30,757 nt of DNA from a virus, in IMG/VR virus record IMGVR_UViG_3300009001_000054, positions 1-30,757 of that record, one strand, 5' to 3'. The notes beneath the pieces are model-generated. The model did not search any database and was not told the origin of the DNA. It saw only the letters and a list, made by a program, of their open reading frames with translations. The number at the start of each line of letters is the position of its first letter. Within the stretch, counting starts at the first letter, position 1. The position numbers and the translations under genes are program-made. Positions 20,832 to 26,930 of the stretch are shown here, one piece after another.

Positions 20832-22781
20832 ATGGCATATCAAGGTGACAAATACGTAGGTGATTTAGCACTCTACTACATAGCAAAGAAACTAGAATCT
20901 GGAGAAAAGACTGGTTCTGTTAAAGATGTTATTAGCCAAAGTGATATTAATAAACAATTAAAAGGTTCTTCTGATAGGAAGCCAGTTGCAGAATTAGGCA
21001 AAGTAAAGATATATCCTATCTTTGGTCCTAATGCTACTGCTAAAGCTACACAATTTAATCAAGATGAAATAAGCGCTGCTATGAACATGGCAGATAATTT
21101 ACTTGGTTTACCAGACCCAATAGACACAGACGATGCAGTTGCTAAGTTTCGTGAGATGGAGAGAAACACAGAAGAAGTAAAGAATGTAGAAAAAGTTGTT
21201 GAACAGTTTGCTGGACCTAATGATATTACATTTGACTTTGCTCCTAATAAACCAATAGAAGTAGTGATACAAGATTCTAAAGGTGCAAAGGACCCAGTAT
21301 ATACAGGAGTTACTTTTGATTTTGCTCCTGGAAGAGACCCACAAGATGTTATAGCAGAAGCTAAGTTAGCTGTAGAAGCAGGAGTTCCTGCATCTTTTGA
21401 TGTACCGCAAACAACTGTAGAAGAAATGGGATTTGAACCAGGTACACCAACTGACCCAGTATCAAAACCAATTACACCAACACCTACTCCAACACCTACT
21501 CCAACACCTACTCCAACACCAACACCTACACCAGTTCCAAAAGAACAAGTTATTAATCCTAATAAAAATGTATTTAATAATATTCCAGAAGGTGCAGATT
21601 TAGTAGATGTAGAAGGACAACTGTATTTACGTTATGCAGTTCCAGGTGCAGGTGAACTGTACGAAGGCAGCACAATATTTATGTTTTATGAAGTAAGATA
21701 CAATGACCCAGTTAAAGCTGGCTTTGTAACTCCAGGACAAGAATATTATATTAACGCAAAGTTTAGTAATGATGATTTAGATTTGATGGGAGTAGTTGCA
21801 GGTAACAGTGCAGACTTACCAGGTAATGACCCAGCAACAGGTCAAGCACCACATCCGTTTACATCTTTTGCAGAGACAATAGCTACTGAAGCAACAATTA
21901 AACCATGGATATTAGACCCAGATTCAATAGCATTGTTAGCTGAAGCTGCATTAGAAGGAAGAGAAGTTACAGAAGCTGAATGGTTTGGTACTAACTGGTA
22001 CGATACACATACAGAATCTGAACGTGCATGGCTGCGTGAATATTACAAAGACCCTATTACAGCAGAACAAAAAGCTAATGACTACAAGATACAAGTAGCA
22101 TCTGCACTTAGAGCTGCTGGTGTATCTGGTGGATATGATACAGAAACTAATCAAGAGTTAGCAGCACCAGATGCTTTGTCACAATGGATAGCTAACAAGT
22201 GGGTTACTGGTTCTTGGTCCGAAGCATACACAACAGAACAGTTAGCTTTGTTTGCTGACCCATTCAGAAGTGGTGTAAGAGATGCAGACTTTACACAATA
22301 CATTAACACTGCTGGACTTGGTGGATTAAACAGAAGTGCAGAACAAGAAGATAGAATTAAAGGTTTATATACACAATGGTTAGGACCAGTGTTTGGTAAG
22401 TTAACAGATGCAGAAGCTGCAGAAAAAGCTGGTAGGTTACGAAACAATCCAGACTATGAACAAGCATTAGTAGAGAGTTTAAAGACAAGTAGATTAGCTT
22501 TATTTCCTAAATATACAAATACAGAATTAACATATGATGATATTGTATCTCCATGGAGAGGATTAACTAGACAAACATGGGGTCAAGAAGCTGACGAAAC
22601 ACAAGGATGGTGGCAAGATATGGTAGCCACTAATGATTATGAAGCTGGTCAAGAATTACTTAGAACTAAAGGATTAGAACAAAACATAGGACAAGTTACA
22701 GTAGAAGCAACACAAGCGCTGCAGCAAGCATTAGGTGGAGCTGCAGGTTCTGTTGAAGCAAACTTAGGAGTTAATCAATAA
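20832..22781 (+). CDS. Large virion-module protein with Thr-Pro hinge, 649 aa
   Basis: The protein has three parts. An N-terminal region (1-210) carries two copies of a Thr-Phe-Asp-Phe-Ala-Pro motif (133-138 and 161-166). A pure Thr-Pro repeat (about residues 215-236) acts as a hinge. A C-terminal region (240-649) is rich in Trp and acidic helices (for example Trp-Leu-Arg-Glu-Tyr-Tyr and Trp-Trp-Gln-Asp-Met). Thr-Pro repeats are typical of extended, flexible linkers between domains of secreted or virion proteins. No catalytic motif is seen. AAGGAAAG precedes ATG 20832, and the stop overlaps the next ATG as TAATG. Confidence 0.6.
   Translation: MAYQGDKYVGDLALYYIAKKLESGEKTGSVKDVISQSDINKQLKGSSDRKPVAELGKVKIYPIFGPNATAKATQFNQDEISAAMNMADNLLGLPDPIDTDDAVAKFREMERNTEEVKNVEKVVEQFAGPNDITFDFAPNKPIEVVIQDSKGAKDPVYTGVTFDFAPGRDPQDVIAEAKLAVEAGVPASFDVPQTTVEEMGFEPGTPTDPVSKPITPTPTPTPTPTPTPTPTPTPVPKEQVINPNKNVFNNIPEGADLVDVEGQLYLRYAVPGAGELYEGSTIFMFYEVRYNDPVKAGFVTPGQEYYINAKFSNDDLDLMGVVAGNSADLPGNDPATGQAPHPFTSFAETIATEATIKPWILDPDSIALLAEAALEGREVTEAEWFGTNWYDTHTESERAWLREYYKDPITAEQKANDYKIQVASALRAAGVSGGYDTETNQELAAPDALSQWIANKWVTGSWSEAYTTEQLALFADPFRSGVRDADFTQYINTAGLGGLNRSAEQEDRIKGLYTQWLGPVFGKLTDAEAAEKAGRLRNNPDYEQALVESLKTSRLALFPKYTNTELTYDDIVSPWRGLTRQTWGQEADETQGWWQDMVATNDYEAGQELLRTKGLEQNIGQVTVEATQALQQALGGAAGSVEANLGVNQ
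21477..21512 (+). repeat. 12-base tandem repeat encoding the Thr-Pro hinge
   Basis: CCAACACCTACT is repeated three times without change (21477-21512) and then decays into related CCAACACC/CCTACACC units up to about 21540. The perfect repetition, without synonymous variation, points to recent slippage, and hinge length probably varies between related phages. Confidence 0.85.
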
Positions 22782-23608
22782 TGGCAACATACTTAGAAGA
22801 AGCACAAGCATTATATCCAAACTTATCTGCAACGTTACTTAACTTGTTTGCAGCTGAATGGGCTAAGTCTGGTAATCCAGTTACTGCTATACAAGAAGTT
22901 AGACAGACAGATGAATACAGAACAGAGTTTCCTGGTAACTATAATCCAGCAACTGGTCAAGTTAGATACAATGAGACTACATACAAAGCATTAGAACAAT
23001 CTTATATTGGTACACTCCAGGAGTATGGCATACCAGAACAAACATCAAGAGTATTACTTGCTGATAGATTTGTAGGTTTACTTGAAGGTGAAGTATCTGC
23101 AAGAGAGTTTCAACAAAGAGTAAGCGCAGCATACGAAGGTATTGTAGATAACATACAAGGAGTACAAAACTTTTTCTCTACTAATTACAATGTTGACTTA
23201 ACACCAGAAGCTATATTCATGGGAGCATTGGACCCGTCAATAGGTGAAGAGATTATCTCTGGTAGAATTACTGCAGCACAAATTGGTGGTGAAGCTGCAA
23301 GAGCTGGCTTTGCTATAACAAGAACAGAAGCTGAAGGATTAAGACAAGCTGGTTTAACGCAGCAACAAGCTAGACAACTTTATAGTGCAGCACAAAAAGA
23401 TTTACCTAGACTTAGAGAGATACAACAAAGAGTAGAACCAGACGCAGAAGAATTATCATTAGAACAATTTACACAAGCTGTTGTATTCCAGGACGCAGAC
23501 GTGTTAGATGATATAAGAAGATTAGAAGCAGAAGAAACTTCTATGTTTACACCACAAGTTGGTGCAGCTAGAAGAGGTGCTAGAGTTACTGGACTTCAAG
23601 AACAATAG
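22781..23608 (+). CDS. Virion-module protein, 275 aa
   Basis: No family is recognised. It is helical, rich in Glu/Gln/Ala, with an Ile-Gly-Gly-Glu-Ala-Ala-Arg-Ala-Gly-Phe-Ala stretch around residue 170 and a Gln/Arg-rich end. It overlaps the previous stop and is the last gene before the terminator at 23608, so it closes the terminase-to-core transcription unit. It is likely a further internal virion or core-assembly protein. Confidence 0.55.
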   Translation: MATYLEEAQALYPNLSATLLNLFAAEWAKSGNPVTAIQEVRQTDEYRTEFPGNYNPATGQVRYNETTYKALEQSYIGTLQEYGIPEQTSRVLLADRFVGLLEGEVSAREFQQRVSAAYEGIVDNIQGVQNFFSTNYNVDLTPEAIFMGALDPSIGEEIISGRITAAQIGGEAARAGFAITRTEAEGLRQAGLTQQQARQLYSAAQKDLPRLREIQQRVEPDAEELSLEQFTQAVVFQDADVLDDIRRLEAEETSMFTPQVGAARRGARVTGLQEQ

Positions 23609-23658
23609 CAAAAACCCCAACTGAAAAACACAAAAACAGTTAGGGCTTTGCTTTATTT
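23608..23658. terminator. Bidirectional terminator between convergent genes
   Basis: An imperfect stem pairs AACTG with CAGTT (one C-A mismatch, then CCC/GGG, then GCAAA/TTTGC with a bulge) around an A-rich loop. T-rich tracts lie on both sides: TTTATTT rightward, and TTTTTG when read leftward. It sits exactly between the stop of the 275-aa gene and the stop of the antisense gene. Confidence 0.7.
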
Positions 23659-24025
23659 ATTCTTCTTCAGTAGCAGCAAATATTTTTTGATTATTTAAAT
23701 CGTGATAAACTGCTTGTTCTCTTACTGTTCCTTTCCAAGTATCTTTATTTCGTTCCATAAGTGTCCATCTACTTGGTTGTAATCTATCTAAACCGCTATC
23801 ATTTAAAATACTAAATAACTGTATAGTAGATAATTTAAGTTGAGTACCATCTACAAAATCAATTAGATAACCACTACCAACTTCTCCCGAAGATAGTTTT
23901 TCGTGATTAATTTCTTTCCACCAAATAGTATCTAATCTATCTCCGTAGATAAAGCAATCACCACTTTGTGCATTCTGTAGTAATTGATTTCTTTCTAGTT
24001 CCTCTCTTGGTATTTCTTTACCCAT
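23657..24025 (-). CDS. Antisense-island protein, 122 aa
   Basis: No family is recognised. The product is soluble and mixed-charge, with an Asp-Thr-Ile-Trp-Trp-Lys-Glu-Ile core near residues 32-39, a Gly-Ser-Gly-Tyr-Leu-Ile-Asp-Phe segment and an acidic end. The start is translationally linked to the preceding 41-aa gene (TAATG) with GGGAGA upstream. It lies leftward inside the rightward late module and is driven by an early-type promoter, suggesting early expression. Confidence 0.65.
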   Translation of the reverse strand: MGKEIPREELERNQLLQNAQSGDCFIYGDRLDTIWWKEINHEKLSSGEVGSGYLIDFVDGTQLKLSTIQLFSILNDSGLDRLQPSRWTLMERNKDTWKGTVREQAVYHDLNNQKIFAATEEE

Positions 24026-24150
24026 TACTTATCTCCCTTCGCATTATCTATTAGTTGTTTCCAATACTCTGGTGATTCTGTATCTATAAACCAGTCACCA
24101 TTTTTAACAAAAGCATCGTATTCTTCTTCTGTTTCAAAAGCACCGTACAT
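24025..24150 (-). CDS. Antisense-island mini-protein, 41 aa
   Basis: ATG 24150 has GGAAGG upstream and the frame ends in TAATG with the next gene. The product is very acidic and aromatic (Glu-Glu-Glu-Tyr-Asp-Ala-Phe, Asp-Trp-Phe-Ile-Asp, Glu-Tyr-Trp-Lys). Acidic mini-proteins of this kind can act as inhibitors or DNA mimics, but no family is recognised and this is only a thought. The TGTAACC/GTCTAA promoter lies 29-57 bases upstream. Confidence 0.6.
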   Translation of the reverse strand: MYGAFETEEEYDAFVKNGDWFIDTESPEYWKQLIDNAKGDK

Positions 24151-24178
24151 GTGTTTTCCTTCCTTTCGCTTACATTAA

Positions 24179-24207
24179 TTAGACTACATAGAAAAAAAAA
24201 GGTTACA
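24179..24207 (-). promoter_or_regulatory. ECF-like early promoter of the antisense island
   Basis: TGTAACC (24207-24201) and GTCTAA (24184-24179) are 16 bases apart, the same arrangement as the six sites in the leftward early module more than 17 kb away. Here there is no upstream gene to constrain the sequence, which argues that the motif itself is under selection. Confidence 0.65.
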
Positions 24208-24219
24208 TGTTTTTTTTTG

Positions 24220-24228
24220 TGATATAAT
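24220..24228 (+). promoter_or_regulatory. Extended -10 promoter candidate
   Basis: TG-A-TATAAT (24220-24228) is a perfect extended -10 element. The -35 region is poor, which extended -10 promoters tolerate. A start near 24235 would give a transcript of about 85 bases ending at the 24286 hairpin. Confidence 0.4.
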
Positions 24229-24234
24229 TTATTT

Positions 24235-24320
24235 AAGGATTCTTCTCTAGCAATAGATTAGTATAACCTTCCTTTCGTGTACGTAAAAATAGTGGGTGTA
24301 AAAACCCACTATTTTGTTTA
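24235..24320 (+). ncRNA. Candidate small RNA of about 85 bases
   Basis: The interval between the extended -10 element and the strong hairpin plus T-run contains no reading frame with a ribosome-binding site on the + strand. The layout (promoter, about 50 bases, terminator) is that of a small RNA gene. It is divergent from the antisense island and lies ahead of the capsid unit. The end points are inferred, not seen. Confidence 0.35.
24286..24320. terminator. Strong bidirectional terminator upstream of the capsid unit
   Basis: AAAATAGTGGGT (24286-24297) and ACCCACTATTTT (24304-24315) form a perfect 12-base stem with a 6-base loop. Rightward it is followed by TTTTGTTTA; leftward the stem runs into a T-rich strand as well. 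It shields the capsid unit from upstream transcription. Confidence 0.8.
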
Positions 24321-24327
24321 TGTAGTA

Positions 24328-24333
24328 TATAAT
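24328..24333 (+). promoter_or_regulatory. TATAAT -10 of the capsid unit
   Basis: A perfect TATAAT lies 13 bases after the terminator stem, with no good -35. It would start a message with a leader of about 205 bases before ATG 24549. A weaker alternative at 24401-24428 (TGTAAG-N16-GTCTAG) resembles the early promoter motif but differs at two positions. Confidence 0.4.
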
Positions 24334-24548
24334 TAGAGTATCGGATTGCGGCTGTCTCCGAGTATAAATGGATGCTGCACCTTCCAGCTTATAGCTGACG
24401 TGTAAGCTGCGTATTACAATTCGTCTAGTATCTCAACAGTCTGAAGTGGCTGGCAATTCTCATTGTTGTTTAATTATTATTTGTCGCGTATCGCATCATT
24501 AACCCAAGGATGATGTAGTTAATACCAACACTTGGAGTAGGAGATAAA
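24334..24548 (+). other. Structured 5' leader of the scaffold/capsid message
   Basis: These 215 bases have no frame. They contain several stems: TCGGA/TCCGA (24341-24345 / 24357-24361), CAGCTTA/TAAGCTG (24385-24391 / 24403-24409), then near the start codon CATCAT/ATGATG (24494-24499 / 24510-24515), ATTAAC/GTTAAT (24498-24503 / 24518-24523) and CCAAG/CTTGG (24504-24508 / 24531-24535). The first two of the last group share bases and cannot form together. The stretch is less AT-rich than nearby spacers. No known riboswitch class was recognised. Confidence 0.45.
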
Positions 24549-25007
24549 ATGGAAAACGAAGTAGAAAATACAGTAGAAGAAGTACAAGAAGATAATAATG
24601 CTATCAAGCAAATGCGAGACCGCATTAAAGAACTTGAATCAGTAGAGAAGGAATATAAATCTGTACAGATGGCTAATGCTATCAAGGATGCAGGTTTTGA
24701 CCCAGAGACTGGTCCAGGTAAAGCATTAAAAGACTTGTATAAAGGTGAGTTACAAGCAGATGCAATAAAAGAATTTGCATCTCAATATGGTTGGGGAAAT
24801 GCTCCAGCTGAACCCACACAAGATGAATTGCAAAGACAAAGAGTTGTTTCTAGTCAAGACAATTTAGATACTGTGATTGAAGCATCAGTACCAGTAGAGC
24901 CAGTTTCGCTAGATGACCAGATTGCACAAGCGCAAACAGATGGTGATTGGCAAACTGCCGCTAATCTCAAAGCAGATAAATTAAAAGCATTAACCCGAAA
25001 AGAATAG
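24549..25007 (+). CDS. Scaffolding-type protein, 152 aa
   Basis: The product is acidic, highly charged and helical. It begins with Glu-rich coiled-coil-like sequence (residues 1-45), contains Gly-Phe-Asp-Pro-Glu-Thr-Gly-Pro-Gly-Lys-Ala-Leu, and ends in a basic helix (Lys-Ala-Asp-Lys-Leu-Lys-Ala-Leu-Thr-Arg-Lys-Glu). A Glu/Lys-rich helical protein with a basic C-terminus, coded immediately before the major capsid protein, is typical of phage scaffolds that guide prohead assembly and then leave. GGAGTAGGAGA provides a strong ribosome-binding site. The call relies on composition and position. Confidence 0.75.
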   Translation: MENEVENTVEEVQEDNNAIKQMRDRIKELESVEKEYKSVQMANAIKDAGFDPETGPGKALKDLYKGELQADAIKEFASQYGWGNAPAEPTQDELQRQRVVSSQDNLDTVIEASVPVEPVSLDDQIAQAQTDGDWQTAANLKADKLKALTRKE

Positions 25008-25021
25008 TAAAGGAGATTTAA

Positions 25022-25960
25022 ATGGGTGCAGTAAGCGGATTGGGAGACTCTTATGACCTCCCGAATTACGTGGGTGAGTTATTTAATATAACTCCAAACG
25101 ATACACCGTTCCTCTCCGCTATTGGTGGAATGACAGGAGGTAAATCAGTTACCTCTAAACAATTCACCTGGCAAACAGTTGACAATGCAGCAGCTGCTCA
25201 AACAGTAGTAGTTGAAGGTGCAGACGCAACTTTCGCAGAGAGAAGCAGAAGCGAAGTAACAAACGTTACTCAAATCATGCAATATGGTGTTCACGTATCA
25301 TATACAAAACAAGCAGCAACAGGTAACCTTAGTGGAGAATCCATCTTAGGTAACCAACCAGTACAAGATGAATTAGCTTTCCAATTGGATATGGCTATGA
25401 AAAGAGCAGCTAGAGACATTGAGTTCTCTTTCTTGCAAGGTGCTTATGTTGCAGATACAGATATATCAACAGCAAGAAAAACAAGAGGTATGTTGACAGC
25501 TATTTCTACAAACGAAGTAGCAGCAGCAGCAGCAGCTCTTGACCAAGCTAAAGTTGATTCATTGTTAAAGTCAATGGCAGATAACGGCGCTCCTTTTGAG
25601 CAACCAGTTATTTTTGCCAACGCTTTTCAAAAGCAAAAATTATCATCAATCTATTCAAGTGCATTATCACTTGCACCAAGAGATAGAAATATTGGTGGAG
25701 TAAATATCACCACTATTGAAACTGACTTTGGTGAGATTGGTATAGTCTATGACAGACACTTACCAGCTGATGATATTATTATTGCTGACCTTGCATTCTG
25801 TAAGCCAGTATTCTTAGACATTCCTGGAAAAGGACACTTTTTCGCAGAACCACTTGCACAAACTGGTTCAGCTTATAAGTTCCAAATCTATGGAGAGGTC
25901 GGATTAGAATATGGTCCAGAGCAATTCCACGGCAAAATTACAAACCTATCAACTTCCTAA
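25022..25960 (+). CDS. Major capsid protein (SU10/DUF5309-like, HK97 fold)
   Basis: The 312-aa protein opens with Leu-Pro-Asn-Tyr-Val-Gly-Glu-Leu-Phe-Asn-Ile-Thr-Pro-Asn-Asp-Thr-Pro-Phe-Leu-Ser-Ala-Ile and continues with a Phe-Thr-Trp-Gln block, an Arg-Ser-Arg-Ser-Glu-Val-Thr-Asn segment, and Met-Lys-Arg-Ala-Ala-Arg-Asp-Ile-Glu-Phe-Ser-Phe-Leu. I recognise this as the SU10 major capsid protein family (DUF5309), which has the HK97-type shell fold. About 415 or more copies would form the head. AAGGAGA lies 6 bases before ATG 25022. Codon choice shifts towards C-ending codons (ttc, acc, gac) relative to neighbours, as expected for the most highly expressed phage gene. Confidence 0.88.
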   Translation: MGAVSGLGDSYDLPNYVGELFNITPNDTPFLSAIGGMTGGKSVTSKQFTWQTVDNAAAAQTVVVEGADATFAERSRSEVTNVTQIMQYGVHVSYTKQAATGNLSGESILGNQPVQDELAFQLDMAMKRAARDIEFSFLQGAYVADTDISTARKTRGMLTAISTNEVAAAAAALDQAKVDSLLKSMADNGAPFEQPVIFANAFQKQKLSSIYSSALSLAPRDRNIGGVNITTIETDFGEIGIVYDRHLPADDIIIADLAFCKPVFLDIPGKGHFFAEPLAQTGSAYKFQIYGEVGLEYGPEQFHGKITNLSTS

Positions 25961-25984
25961 TTAGGAATTAGATAGTATATTTAT

Positions 25985-26012
25985 TAGAGGGAGATAAATA
26001 CTTCTCCCTCTA
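25985..26012 (+). terminator. Hairpin after the capsid gene, possible partial terminator or processing site
   Basis: TAGAGGGAGA (25985-25994) and TCTCCCTCTA (26003-26012) make a perfect 10-base stem with an 8-base loop. No T-run follows, so full termination is unlikely; it may stabilise the capsid message or be a cleavage site that lowers expression of the neck genes. Confidence 0.5.
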
Positions 26013-26027
26013 GTAACATAGGTATAT

Positions 26028-26930
26028 ATGGCAGCAGTAAGTACATTAGTAGATAGAATCTACAGAGATTTTTTAAATAAACCAGATGACTTATCAGCAT
26101 TTTCTAGGTTAGATGGTGCAATAAATGATTCAGTAACTTCTTTAACTTATGAGTCTGGATTGTTTTCATCTGAAGAAGAGAACCTATTAGGTAATGGTGC
26201 TTTAGTAGAAGTTGACCAAGAGATAATGTTAGTTACAGCATCTAACACTTCTACTAGAACATTAACTGTTGCTAGAGGTTATTCTGGCACAACAGCTGCA
26301 AGTCACAATGACAAATCTAATATATTTATCAATCCAACTTTTCCACGTAAATCAGTATTTGATGCAGTTGCAGATAATATTGTAAGATTATATCCAACTC
26401 TATACAACGTAACAACAATAACAACCACAGCTAATAGCACATACCAGGAAGTAGCAGCTAGCACTGTAGAAGTATTATCTTCTTATGTACAGAATGCTAG
26501 TGGTGAACAATATACTTCTGCTGGTATAGAGCTGCTTAAAAATTTTCCACCATCTACAACAAACACAGCTGTACAGTTTTACAATACAAGCAACGGTAAA
26601 ACAGTTTATTTAGTTGTTAAAAGAAAATTTGTTAGACCATCAGCAGAGACAGACGATTTATCTACTGCATGTTTATTAGAAGATGAGTACCAACAAATAG
26701 TTATGGTAGGTGCAGTAGCAGATATTGTAGGTGCTACAGATATAGATGCAACCACACAAGAGTTTATAACAGAAAAATTAGCAGCAGAAAATTATCCAGT
26801 AGGTTCTGGTGAGAGATTAAGGAATGCACTACTAAGACTAAGGTCATTGTTGATTGATGAAGCAAGAGGTAATTTACGTTCGCTATATCCAGCTCCAGTA
26901 TCAATAATGAATATAAACTATAGTGCATAA
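26028..26930 (+). CDS. Head-tail adaptor/neck protein, 300 aa
   Basis: It sits directly after the capsid gene, where a head-completion adaptor is expected. The N-terminus (Thr-Leu-Val-Asp-Arg-Ile-Tyr-Arg-Asp-Phe-Leu) and the C-terminal helices (Leu-Leu-Arg-Leu-Arg-Ser-Leu-Leu-Ile) fit an adaptor that binds the portal. Residues about 55-105 carry a small beta module (Val-Asp-Gln-Glu-Ile-Met-Leu-Val ... Arg-Gly-Tyr-Ser-Gly-Thr-Thr-Ala-Ala-Ser-His) seen in several phage neck and baseplate proteins; a divergent copy is also at the start of the fibre gene here. The stop overlaps the next ATG. Confidence 0.65.
   Translation: MAAVSTLVDRIYRDFLNKPDDLSAFSRLDGAINDSVTSLTYESGLFSSEEENLLGNGALVEVDQEIMLVTASNTSTRTLTVARGYSGTTAASHNDKSNIFINPTFPRKSVFDAVADNIVRLYPTLYNVTTITTTANSTYQEVAASTVEVLSSYVQNASGEQYTSAGIELLKNFPPSTTNTAVQFYNTSNGKTVYLVVKRKFVRPSAETDDLSTACLLEDEYQQIVMVGAVADIVGATDIDATTQEFITEKLAAENYPVGSGERLRNALLRLRSLLIDEARGNLRSLYPAPVSIMNINYSA

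Noticed and set aside
24401-24428. Rightward copy of the early promoter (TGTAAG-N16-GTCTAG)
   Set aside because: It differs at one base in each box and has shorter spacing than the seven true copies, so it is not counted with them.
24336-24440. Possible tRNA in the capsid leader
   Set aside because: No pairing acceptor stem and no proper T-loop (TTCGTCT lacks the conserved A); no cloverleaf could be drawn.
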